Assembly: GCA_023376005.1 (NCBI GenBank)
Contig: CM042147.1
Coordinates: forward strand, 121,820,526 to 121,884,525
Reading direction: 5' to 3'
Source: Doryteuthis pealeii
Lineage: Eukaryota; Mollusca; Cephalopoda; Myopsida; Loliginidae
Length of the DNA: 64,000 nt
Below the pieces are notes generated by a model. It had not been told where the DNA came from. It did no database searches and worked only from the letters and a program-made list of their open reading frames with translations. This document shows positions 27,386 through 41,100 of the stretch, piece by piece. Every line of letters begins with the position of its first letter. The first letter of the stretch is position 1. A program made the position numbers and the translations under genes.

Positions 27386-30300
27386 TTAAAAACTAATTCA
27401 AATTAATATTTAGAAGATATTAGCTCAGTCGGTAGAGCGTTCGGCTAGAAGCCACAAGGTTCTAGTTTGATACCGGTCCTCGCCAACTCAGCGTATGAGT
27501 AGCACAGGGATCTGCGCGGTAAAGTAAGGAGCTGATGGTAGGTGTGGCGCTCCACCTCAAACGCCAAAACAATCTCCTTGGTCTAGCGCTATTGAAAAGG
27601 GGATAGACTCCCTCGCTGACTGGCTGATACCGACTTTAGGCCGCCCCGATGACTTTACTTTTATTTACCTATTCCTATTAACAGTCTTCTTTTGAAAAAA
27701 AAACATTTGTTTACAGTATCACCTATCAACAGGTGACCTTTCCATGTTTATAAAAACAGCTGCTCAACTTCATAACATTTGAAAATAGGAACATTCAGGT
27801 TTGCTAACTCATTTAAAAGTTTTTAAAGCTTTGTTTTTTTTTTGTTTTTTCTTTAAAAAAGAAAAGAGGCCTTAAAAACTCATTCAAATTAATAATTAGA
27901 GGATTCTACCTATTCCTATAAATAGTTTTGAAACAAACATATTTGTTTACAGTGTCACCTATCAACAGGTGACCTTTCCATACCTTTTTATATTTTCAAG
28001 AATTATGTTTACAAAAAACAGCTGTTCAACTTCATAACATTTAAAAATAGGAAAATTCAGATTAACTCATTTAAAAGTTTTAAGGCTTAGTTTATTTTCT
28101 TAAAAAAAAAAAAAAAGAAAAAAAGAGGCCTTAAAAACTTACTCAAATTAATCATTTCTTTCATTTCTTTTTATAAATAGAATTTTCTCACCTTTTCATG
28201 GTCAACAGAAGCTTAAGAAGCATTGTGAAGTATAACAACCATATACCATCTTCCGCATTGTCTTGACCAACATCATAAATATTGAATTCAGACGCCTGTT
28301 TCAATAGATACTCAAGAACAACAAGTGCATCTGACTCTTCTAAAATTCCACTCATTGAACTTTTTTCAACACTAATACCAATTTGCTTGTTGAGGGCAAA
28401 GAACATCATTCGGCAAGATTCAGAATTGTGCCTGAAACAAACAAAGAAAAAAAAAGGATAATGTTTAAAAACAAATTAATGGATATTGAACAGACAAAAC
28501 GATAGAGCTAATAATATTGCACTTATGAAACATGACCTTAAAAAAATGCAGGGAGGAGTGGGTTCATGCCTTACTGAAAACTTACAGCAGTCACGTGTGT
28601 TACATAATTGTTAGTACCTTAACACTTATGTACAGTTAGTGTAGAAACCAAAATGGTTGAACGAGTACAACCGGCGGCCTTGAAGGATTGAGTGACACGG
28701 CTTGACCTCATCCTGATCCTCCTTCCGGTGGATACCGTGAGAATCGGTGGAGAAGGCCCTCTTCCGGTTTAGATTAGAAAGAGTTAGTTTTTAGTTAGTA
28801 TTGGCCAAAACCACGGAGCAAGCAAGTCGCACTTAGGCGTGTTGCCATACTCACAATCTGCGCAGGTAGTCTGGTGGGGATTTCGGAATAAAATATGATC
28901 TAAAGCAAATCGAAGTCTTGGGTTATTATCTAAAAACTACCAATGACCCAGAGCTTATGACAGATGAGAAATCCCCAATAGAAGACCAGACATGAAATCC
29001 CCAAGACGAAGTCAAGCGCTAGAAGAAGAACATAAGATACCAAAAGACGATCAGAAGAATAATAGAAGTAAAGAGAGTATACAACATATAAGTTTATTGG
29101 TATTACAACACGTGCGCAAAGTAATAAATCTCTTCAAATCATCACTTTATAACCATATATACTCCTAATTGTCAAATTATGAGGGTAATTCCAAAGGTGA
29201 AATCTCAAATATTTAGAAATCACATAAAAGTTTGTTTATTGTCAATGATTTTGGGTGGGTTAGTTGGTTTGGGTTGGTTGGTTGGGTTTTACGGCATGAC
29301 AACCCCTTGGGTTATTTTATGCCGAATACTTCTATTGGTAATTAGGTATTAAAAAATGTATAGGGTTTATTTGCTGTAATCAAGTTTTCTGTTGAGAATT
29401 TTAACATCAAGAGAGTGAGTGAGTGAGTGATTTTTGTAAGTCTGTGAACTTACATCCTTGATAAGAGGCGGGTTCTTTTCAAAAAGTTTAATATCCTCTT
29501 GGGATCTATTTTTCCAAATAGTTTGTCCATGCTGTCAACATTGTAGAACTTTCTTCGAGTGTGGGAATAGGTGTGTGCATTCAATCAGAATATGTTTTAT
29601 TGTGTATCGGTTTTCACACGAACATTTAGGTGGAGTTTCTTCTTTTAGAATGAAGGAGTGGGTTAATCTAGTGTGGCCAATGCGTAGCCGGGTGATAGTG
29701 CTTTCTTCTCTTCTGGTATTACTTTGATTAGGTATCCTTTCTTTTAAGTTGGGTTTTACGGCATATAAACCCATTGCGTCATTTTATGCCGAAGACATTT
29801 TTGTTTTTATTCATTCTTGATGGGTACTCAATTATTTTAATGGCTTAAATAAAAAATTAAATATGGGTTGAATAGAAAAATGTGTTTATAGATAAAATTT
29901 GAGTATCCATTAAGAATAAATTTGTTTCAAAATTTTGTCGGCATTAAATAATGACCCACTGATGTTGATACGCCACAAAACAAAACCAAATTAATATATC
30001 AAGCTTAATGGTCATTGAAGCAAGCAAAAAATAAAAATTAAAAAATAAATTAATATACTCACATTTCTTCTTGTAAATATGAGACAAAGAAGGTAGGCAA
30101 ATAATTCAAAATGGCGGCCCTTGTTTTATCAGCTGAAATAATTTTACCCTGAAAATAGAAGAAAATGATTTGTTAATAAAAGGAAAAAGCAACTTGTTTT
30201 TCATGACAGTGAGGGAGTCTATCCCCTTTTCACTAGCATTAGAACATGGATATTGCTTTTGTGTTTGCGTTGGAGCGCTACACCTACCATCAGCTCCCCA

Positions 30301-31011
30301 CTTTACCATACCTTCATCGGATCATTAAAATGGAATAAAAAAACATCCCTTACTGTTCAGACAACAATCTTTTCATTTTAATGTCCTGATGAAGGTTTAT
30401 TAACGAACCAAAATGTTTTAACATTGACTTCACCATCAAGAATAGATTCATCTTTTTGGAATACTTTGTTTTTCTAATTTCTACATGTTGTCAGATTTAT
30501 TTCCATATTTTACTTATGTGTGTGTGTGTATTTGGGCAGCATTCTTTCATTTATACATATAGAATTAAACAAAACAGATGCCTCCTGTTTAACGAGTTTA
30601 TTAATGATCTTTTCAAGCTTTCTGGACTACATTTTTGTATTTTTTTTAGATTAGTCCAAAGTTTTTGTCCCAAGTACTTTTGGCACTTCGAAGAGCCATC
30701 TTCAGGGGTGATGTGTTTGTGTTCCAGTCTTTTCAAGTTAGTAGTAGTGAGAGTAAGTAGGAGGGGAACTCGTAGAAATTAAATCAAAGGGTGTGGGGGT
30801 TGGAAGGGTTATAAACATTTTAAGATATGACGACTGAATTTTAAAATATATATATATATATATATATATAGGGTGACCAAAAAAAAAAAAAACAGGCCTG
30901 ACTTAAAAAAAATATATATATACATGTATATATAAATAGCTGATTGATTTTGCAGTCAAATCTGAAGAAGTGTAAAGCTGAAATAATTTGATAATCTAAA
31001 GGTTTTCTATT

Positions 31012-31051
<40 letters not shown>

Positions 31052-31904
31052 AAGAGAAATGGAAGTGAATCCAACGGTATGTAGTATATTACAAAATTTG
31101 AAAAAACACAGGTTTAAATAAAATGAGTGGTAAGTTTAATAGCCAATGCTGCATATAAAAAAAAAATTAATTTTTTTTTTTTTACTCTTCCTTATATCAA
31201 CAAAAGCCCTGAAGAAGATCTACTCAACAGATCAAAACACCTCAGCATCAGCTATTAAACTTATCACTCATTTTATTTAAACCTGTGTTTTTTCAAATTT
31301 CTCACTATACTACATATATATATATATAGTTCTACTTACATGTTTAAGTGATAATCCCTCCTCCAAGAGAGTGAAAAACTTTTCAGTATTCTTTGGCATG
31401 TGCATGTTACTCTCAATGTTACAAGTAATCTTTAAATAACTGTTGTAATGCATAAACTGATCCCTGAAAAATAAAAAATAAAATTATTGAAATATCTTGT
31501 TAGACTGAGGAAATTCAAACAGAAAAAAAAAGTTATGTTAAATAAAAAAAAAATTCCTTTTGAATTTCATTGAAAGAAAGCAATTTTGTGCACAAAAATA
31601 CAGAGCAATATCACAATATTTCAAATATAAGACAAACTAGAGTGGCTTTTGTCAGTATCAGCCCTAGACCAGGGAGATTGTTTTTTGCGTCCGAGGTGGA
31701 TCACCACACCTATCATCATCTACCCCTCTTTACTGCACAGATCCAAGCTATGTTACCAATGCGCTGAGCTGCTAAACTTAAATAATTATATTTATCTCAT
31801 AATCCCTTTGATGAGAGTTGCTGGCGTTTTCTTTTTTTTTTAAATAAAATAAAAAAATTAACAAAAGTACAATCATCAGACAGGAGATTAAGAAATTTTT
31901 TTTG

Positions 31905-31950
<46 letters not shown>

Positions 31951-32124
31951 ATAAAATGGAAATTAATCCAACAGTGGAATATGATATATTGAAAAAACAA
32001 AGGATGTTTACAAATGCATGGGCTTTTTTAAACCGTCGAGAGGAAGGCCCCGAAACAGTTTGCACATTCTCTCATAATGAGCCCATGCATTTGTAAACAT
32101 CCTTTGTTTTTTCAATATATCATA

Positions 32125-32160
<36 letters not shown>

Positions 32161-35100
32161 AATGTACGAGCAGGATGTGACACATGGTCAATTTCTCCAT
32201 TTTTGTTTTTTTTTACATGTTCAGTTAAATTGTGATAAAAAACAATTAAAATTAAGATGAAAAAAATAATATCAAAATATCAATAAGAGACAATGCATCA
32301 TCTCTTAAATTTAAAATCAACAATCTACTTGATGGTTTCCTAGTTTAATGGTATATCAAACTTTGTGGGTTATATTCAATACCAAAGCCATCCTTGTAGA
32401 AGAATAGTAGTGGCACTATTTAACCCATAGTTGGGGTATGGGAGGTTCATACCTTTCCCAAGGGTATTAATCCAAAAGTAAACATAATAGTGCGACTGGA
32501 ATTCGAACTCGCTTACTACAATTTTGCAGTCTAGTACATTAACCACATGGGCCGGGTTAGCTCAGTCGGTAGAGCGCTCGGCTAGAAACCACAAGGTTCC
32601 TAGTTCGATACTGGTCCTCCCAACTCAGCGTATGAGTAGCACAGGGATCTGTGTGGTAAAGTAAGGAGCTGATGGTAGGTGTGGCGCTCCACCTCAGATG
32701 CTAAAACAATCTCCTTGGTCTAGCGCTATTGAAAAGGGGATAGACTCCCTCGCTAACTGGCTGATACCGACTTTAGGCCGCCCCGTCGACTTTACTTATA
32801 TTAACCACTACACCACAGAGACTCCCCTCCCAATCTACATGATCTAATAAAATGATAATTTGTTTTACTCACTTGTCCAGCAGGGTATTTTTCATGATGG
32901 CTGTGACTGCAGATGAAATTCCTTGGAACTCAGGGTGAGACTTACACAGGTATATCAAAATGACACAGGGTAAGAACAGTTTGTCACAAAACATACCATA
33001 AAGCTGGAAATCAAAAATTTAAAATTATAAAAAATTATTAAAAAAATATAAAAATATATATATAAAATTAAGTAAAGCGAATAAGTAAAGTGTATACATA
33101 GAAAGAGTGCTCTATTCTATAATAGCAGAGCAGGTTTAAAACTTAAAATATAAAATTATGGATACTATATTACTCTTACTCAAGTTTCATGTGTATAAAG
33201 CAACCCTATATATCTAAGTTAGGGTAGAATGGACATGAAGTCAACAGTGCTTGTTATTTGTGTTACATAATCTAGGCGGTTGCATAAGATTATTGTCAAT
33301 CATCTGTATTTCTAAAGGGATGGCCCTTTTCATATCACGGGTGGGACTTTCCATGGAATATTACAGGAAGCCCGCGAAATACGTGAAGTCACGTGGGACC
33401 TGGTTGGGTCTTCAGTTTCAGTTGGACGTCAGGCAGAGAAGATGTACTGCCTTAACTGGAACTCACCTTCATACGCATGAAATGTTTAGTTAAGTAAATA
33501 AAAGCTTATGAAAATAACACAGTTTTGTGGTTGGTGAATGTCTTGGTAACAAGACTGATCTAGAAGAAGAAATGAGATAAGTGCGACCGACCACCAAGAC
33601 GAAGTCCAGATGCTAGAAGAGCCGCCAGAAGAAGAATAGAAGTAAGTAAAGAAAGGGTATACAACAATTGACACTTTCTTGTCTATGCAATTTTCAAAAT
33701 CAACTTGGTTTAAAAATTGCATAGGCGAGAAACTGTCAGTTAACAAGTGCGATTGACTTCATGTCTTTGGTGACCTAACTTAGGTATACATGCTATATCA
33801 ATGATCAATCTTTACTTATACATATAGCACACTATATTATCAATATTAATATATATAATATATAATTGGTTGAACAAAAATCGGCGAAACAGGGATGGTC
33901 AAAAATCTAAACAAACTAAAGTGTACACTATAGGTCAGTTTCATAGCTTCAAGTTTCATGGGTTATAATCTACAATCCCAGGCAACCAAATGGTGAGCAG
34001 GAGATTACACGTGTATGTATATATATATATATATATATATTTTTTTGTGGGGGGGGGGATATGTGCTTAATTGAAGTCATACCTAATTTGAAAATTAATT
34101 AGTTGATAATTAATGAATTAGGCGAATATTAGGTATGACTTCAATTAAGCACATATTCTCCCAAAAATTGTCGGCATAGCCATATCAAACAAACTGTTTG
34201 CGTACTATCATATATATATATATATATAAAGGGAATGACTTACTGGTAAAAAACACTGGCCAATCCCAATATTTGGTCGATACAAGTATCAATGGGATAA
34301 GTCAGTGTTATAATAAATATAAAGTGCTCAATACGTTAGTAGAGCGGATTTAGTACTACAGTGTATATAGAAATAACCTATTTGAGTTTCATCATAAGGA
34401 TCTTCAGGGTTAAATCTACTGATATTGATTAATTACAGTTAACTGTGGAAGTTAATATTGTAATTACAATATTAACAAAACACTGCATCTTTCAAAGCCT
34501 CCATGCTTCCTGTAAACTGCCAACACTATACCTGATACCACATATGCACACATACATGTATATTATTATTGTACGCTGTTCATGTTTCCCACACTATTAC
34601 TCTTCCCAATCAAACCCACTTTTGGAGACTGGAGATCGGCTTTAAGAAAGTCTAGAAAGGAACAAGTCAATGTGACCCGATTACGCATTGGTCACACAAG
34701 ACTAACACACTCCTATATACTAAGAACAACAACCACAGTGCGAAACATGTCAAACACCTTTTGTTGTTAAACACTTATTCACGGAATGCAGGTTTTTTGC
34801 TCACATCAGAAACCGTTATTTTAATGCAAACAATAGAAAGATCTATTTGAAAATGTCAACATGGAGGACATTCTGTCCTTTTTAAGGAAATAAATTATAC
34901 CATAGAAAATAGACATTACCCTAATCAATACCATACAACATGATCCCCAAAGGTGCTAACACATTGTTAAAACCAATTACTAAAAAAGTATAAATATAAA
35001 TACACAACATATATTACTTCCTAACCATTAGGCATGACATAACCCCAGACGGGTTGATATGCCGTTAAAATCAACCAACCAGCCAACACATCATTCTATG

Positions 35101-38100
35101 TACTATACATGAGACTTTGATGAGTTGTGGTGCACCTGAGCACTGTACACAATAAATTTCATTATCATTTTAAAATCAATATTCTTTTAACTTGCCTGCT
35201 TTTGATTGGAATTTGTCCTTTGCCTTTTTTATAGGCTTCTGTGAGGATAGACAAGAGTTCCTGAAGACATGGATCAAAAGTGCCAGTTTTGTTTAATTCT
35301 TGAATGCTTACAGTGCATATGACGGATAACATGGACACCTGGAAAAAAAAAGACAATAAACACAAGATACTTTTTAAAAGGGGTTAATATCACAGAGTTT
35401 TGAGCTCCAATTACACTACTTCATTTACTTTCAGACTAATATCCTTGGGAAAGGTATGAATACCCTCATGCCCCCCCCCCCCCAGCTATAGGTTACCACT
35501 ACTGTTCTTCTACTGGGATGGCTTTGGCATTAAATAACCCACGTGTTATATACCCTTTTTGTATCGGGTATATAAATGGTGAGAGAAAGTGGAGTTGATG
35601 AGTTATTATGTGGGTAGCATTCCCAGTTGATTTTTTTTATTTAAGGTTATTGTTATATAGTTATATGTTAGTTATATAGAGATTTGTAAATGGAGTTCAA
35701 AACTGTTTGAATTATGTAAATATCCCCAGTGGTTCAAAAGTTATGAGAATTTAAAGCCCTGAAATTGGGGGTACAAAAGTGGACATGATTTTGTTAAAAA
35801 GATATGTCAAATCACAGACTAATTAAAAACCAGAAATTTAGTAATTTATTCACCATTTCTTTATTTTTGGAGCAATTTTTATAAAACTTTGCATTCTTAT
35901 GTAAAAGTGTATGTTCTTTCTGATTCTGCACATACATTTTATGTATCACCATGCTGGAACCCATTATTCGGGGAATAAGAAGTAGGGATATCAAGGTTTT
36001 TTGGTTTTTTTTTAAGTTTCCACACAAGATTATTCAATATTTTCATTTTAATACGGCATATATACGCATATATTATTAATTTATATAAATAACATCCCTT
36101 TGGACTTAAAATACCTTTTTAAATACCTGTTGTATTACATACAAGAATAGAATAACTCTTTATAGAATTTTATTTAACAAAACCTGTCCTGTGTGTGTGC
36201 AACTTTGTTTATGTATAACGCATTTTCGGCTGTTCGAAGACAAAATACCGTTTTAATTCAGTAAAAACTAATTCAATGGTTAAAAACACATAAAAGTTAC
36301 ATATTTAGAAAGATTATTTTCTTTTCTTTCCAACCATTTTTAAGATTGGGCCAGAAATACCCGAGAAATTGCAATTTGAACCAATTAAGGTAAAAAATTG
36401 TCAATATTCAACGATTTTATGAAACGAGCTGGTAATGCTAATGTGGATCTATTTCGTCAACGACATTGATTTTGGGTTGATTTATTCCTTCTGCAGGGCA
36501 GGGTTGTCTATGCTCATTTCGTTGATTATTTTACAAGATGTCCTTATTAAAAAAAAAAGCCCAAAAAGATGAGTAAGAACAAGGGTTGCTGAGTCGAGTC
36601 GTCGGAGTTTTGGATGGAGTTGGAGTCAACATCCTAGGAATCAAAGTCAAACTTTATACCTTCCAAATCTGCAACCTTGTTCTTTATGAACAATAATTTT
36701 TATTGTGAACTAAGTTTTGAAATAAATTCATACTTAATGGATAATCAATTTTGTTTATAAACTCATGTTTTTCTATTAAACCCATAGATGGGACCCTAAC
36801 AGATACTATCACTCCGGGTCAGAGTAGACCAGGGAGCAATGGTAATGAAGGAGTGCTCCACATTTCCCAAACCTCCAGAACTGGAACCTCACCATCAGAT
36901 AGAGTTTAATGTCATTCCCAGGACATGAAAACCCACAGCCACTGCCTTCTAGCACCCATACGATAAAAAGGGTTGGGGCTTGCCATAAGGGCAATAGGGC
37001 TGGGGCAATCATATAGGTGCTAGGGCATAACGTGACCAGCCGATTGATCTCCGACTGCCCGTTTAGCCCAAGTAAGGACCAAAAGCATCTGGTGAATTAT
37101 AACAAGAAGATAACAATAAAAGATATTACGTACCACATTTTCAATGTTAGATGTAAAAAGATATGACAATGCCGGAGACATGAAGAGAGATCTGCAGCAA
37201 CCTAAAATGCTGTTTCTGTAAGGAACCACCTCAGTAGTCAGCCTGTTCACCGTAAGAATGACAACCTAAAAGTCAACAAAGAGAAATTACATTTATTTTC
37301 AGTATTTTTATAAATGCTTATGTTATACATTTTTATTTCTCTGAATTTTTGAGATGAGGCTTGATAATTAGTATTATTTGGATTATTCGGACTATCATCC
37401 TCATCTTCATTGTTATCTGAACAACGTTTCAGCTGATATGCCCTCCTGCCTTCTTCAGGTATTTCTTGTCAGACTCTGGAACTTTCTCGGACTCTGGAAC
37501 CTTCTTTTTCAAAAATGGGATTAGGTTAAAAGTTCCGTGATGGTTCCCGATTACGACAAGAAGGTTTCCCGACTTTGAAAAGCAGGTTTCCCCGACTTCA
37601 AAAAAGAAGGTTTCCCCAACTTCAAAAAGAAGGTTTCCCCGACTTCAAAAAGAAGGTTTCCCAAACTTCAAAAAGGAGATTTCCCAAACTTCAAAAAGGA
37701 GGTTCCCAAGTCCAAGAAGAAACACCTGAAGAAGGCTAGAGGGCATATCGGCCGAATCATTGTACAGATAACAATGAAAATGAGGATAATAGTATGAATA
37801 ATCCAAATAATATTAATGATACATTTTTGTTATGCCATTTTTGTTCTTACATTTTTAATCTGTCGCAGGACTTTACAGACACCCTGTACAGTGAAAATGA
37901 ATAAAGACAACAGAGAATTCTCAAGAAATAATGAAGGTTATACAATCTCACCTGACTAAATGATGGTTTTAGAACCAATGTTTCATGACTTCGTCTCACT
38001 TTACTGGAAAGTAGCAACCAATCAAGGCATTCCCATACGGCACCAACATCATCTTCTGACAAACCATTTCTAAGAGACAAAAATAATACAAAAAAAGAAA

Positions 38101-41100
38101 GAAAAGAAAGAATTAAATAATCTTTAAAGACTGTTGGTAAAAGATCGCCATTTCTGATTTGTAAAATTTTAAATCTACTTTCTTAGAAATTAATTCTTAA
38201 TATACTTAAACATTTAAGTACTATTCCTCGGAATTTTTGAGAGGAGACTCGATAATTAGTCTTATTTGGATTATTCAGACAATAGTCCTCATCTTCATTG
38301 TTATCTGTATAATGTTTCGGTCGATGTGCCCTTCGGCCTTCTTCAGGTATTTCTTGTCGGACTCGGAACCTTCTATTTGAACTTGGGAACCTTCTTGTCA
38401 TAATCGGGAGCCAGTTAGCAGAATGAGAACAGGATATCCCCATGGACTGAATAAAAGGTTAGGTTCAAAGTTCCGTGATGGCTCCCGATTACGACAAGAA
38501 GGTTCCTGATTATGACAAGAAAGTTCCAGAGTTTGAAAAGAAGATGCCTGAAGAAGGCCGGAGGGCACATCGGCTAAAACATTGTACAGCTAACAATGAA
38601 GATAAGGACAATAGTCCAAATAATCCAAATAATACTTAATATTTAAGGTTTGTATATGAAAGAAATTTACAGTAGATGTCATCATCGGAGAAATTACCAA
38701 CAAAATATTTCCCTTATCTATGTCTTAAATCAGCAAAACTTTCATGTTCAATTCTTTTAAAAAAAAAAACTAAAACTACTTTGCAAAATATGTTTCAAAG
38801 AAGTAAAATATAAACAAAATGACATAATCTTATTATAATGGAGATTGTGTGCCCGTCTGTAAGCAAAACTATATCACTACCCAAGTCACCATTCCCTTAG
38901 TTATTTATGTCACAATCACCATGATTTTATTTTTATTTAAACTTCATTTATTAATAAAATTGTTTTATATTATTAATACTGTTGGCCTTATCTACATACT
39001 AATAACATGCAATTGTATTTATATATACAACAAAATAGCAGTTTACAGTCTTAATGGGAAGGCTAATTTGCATATTGATTTTAAAAATTTGATTTTAAGA
39101 AATATGTGCTTGGTATTGTTGATTTCTAATTGTTTGGTTTTATTTTAAATAAATATGAGTAAAAATCTCAGAGATATATCTTTAAAAAAAATCTGTAATC
39201 TTATTCTTCACTAAATAGTTAAATTCGAGAAATTTAGCAATGAAAGTCAGAGTGATGGAAAATGGTGACAGAGTTGGTTTCAAAGTTGTTCTATTTTCCG
39301 ATTATACCCCCTCTGTTTCAAATCTTTAATCTGCATTCTTATTTAGTTTCATTAGTCTTTCTAATCTATTCTAATATCTTGTTACATTAAAAGTTAGATA
39401 CTTGATACCGGAGGTACATACATTTTGCTTGTGTATACAATGCATTGAGAATTTTATTATACTGTTATTATATTCTATATTATTTTATTATACTCTGTTT
39501 AAATTATTATATTATATATTTTATTATTATACTTATATTTATGTTATTATATTATATATTTTTTATTATACTGTTATTATATTCTATATTATTTTATTAT
39601 ACTCCATTTAAAATTATTTAGTCGACATACTTATTTAGTTTTATTAGTCTTTCTAATTCAATATATTTCATTACATTAAAACTTAAATACTTGCACCCTA
39701 CAGAGGGTGCATATATTTGCTAGTAATGATAATAGTATTTTTAAAAATAACAAAAAGTAATAATTGATTTTTTTTTTTTTTAAACTGTTGTTATTATAAA
39801 ATTACCATCTCTGATTTACAAAAATTTAAATCTATATTCTTAAAGACTAATTCTTATTACAATTAAAATTTAAGGGTTTTATGTATAATAAGTTTGTGGA
39901 TTTGTTCTCGTAAAAAGGCCAAGCAAAGCCGACATGGGAGATCTGTGTAGGTCAACATGCAGACTGCACATATCAGAAGTCCTGTTCAAGGCTTTCTTCC
40001 ATGCCTGTTGGTTAGTCGGTGTTTAGAGCATGTCAACTCTTGTTGGGTTATTTTATAACTTCACCATCAGATAGAGTTTAACATCATTTCCAGGACATGA
40101 AGACCCTCAGCCATTGTTATAATATGATAAGTTACCTACCTTCCACCGTGGATTGAGTTAGCAATGGAAAAGGGGTATGCATGCGCAGAATGGTAGTGTG
40201 GGAGTTATTTTCGTATTTGCCTGAGGAGTTGTCTGCCCGTTTAATGTCGCTGGTTCCCGCTAGGGGCCTCGTGTATTTAAGCGGCTGATTTGAACTTCTC
40301 TTCCTCTTTGCCTGCTGCTCGACCTACGAGACACAATGAGGTAGTCTTATGATTACCCCTTTCTCGTTGGGGCTTTGGCCCCCCCCTTACATTACTGTAA
40401 GTGATTTATACAGCATGAACTATTCTTAGTCTCATGTCTGTACCTTCATATTATATGTATGTTGATGTACACCTTTCTATCTTCTATTGTTCATGTACAC
40501 TGCTATTCTTTATGTATCTCGTCATATCCATGTGCTGTATACCTATTAAATGTTTTGTCTATCAACTTTTGTTGGAGTTTGTTTGCGTTGCAACGAGTTA
40601 TGACTTTGTCATAACCTTTGAATCTTACAGTAGTAAACATTACATAGAGATCAGAAGTAGACGTTAATAAGCTGAATGTATTATTGTTTAATAAATTTCT
40701 TGTTATATATTAACATTGGAGTCAAAGTTATCATTGGAATAACACCACAACATAATTACGTAACAGATACTACAATAGCCACCAACTTCTAGCACATATA
40801 TGATAAAAAGGGTTGGGGCTTGCCATAAGGGCAAGACAATCATATATGTAATAGGGCTTGACAGACCAGCTGATTGATCAGAGAGGGCATCTCTGACCAA
40901 CCGTCTAGCCTAAGTAAGGGTCTAAGTGGAATGTTGCATGTCATGGACTGCTAATCCACCAGGATTCCGTCCTTAAGCATCACAGTACACACGGCCAACA
41001 GGTGTGCCCCTCCCATCAGTGTATTCTAAAGCCCCAGCCAACAGGGCTGGAAATAAAGGGGGAAAAAAATGAATAAAAGAAATTTACCTTTTTTTCTGAA

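Larger units (their letters stand above)
27238..28160. repeat. About 250-bp tandem repeat, 2.5 copies, with SINE inserted
   Basis: 'aggtttgctaactcattta' begins copies at 27238 and 27796, with a partial third from about 28040. Each includes 'cacctatcaacaggtgacc'. The first is split by a (GA)n run (27317-27380) and a family-1 SINE (27418-27662). It ends near the exon 10 donor. Confidence 0.8.

Noticed and set aside
35188..35196. GC-AG intron after exon 6
   Set aside because: It gives stops in exon 7; the weak GT donor four bases on keeps frame.
38849..39148. 99-codon plus frame with hydrophobic composition
   Set aside because: AT-rich intronic sequence; Ile/Leu/Tyr/Asn bias is explained by base composition, and no neighbouring exon or homology supports it.
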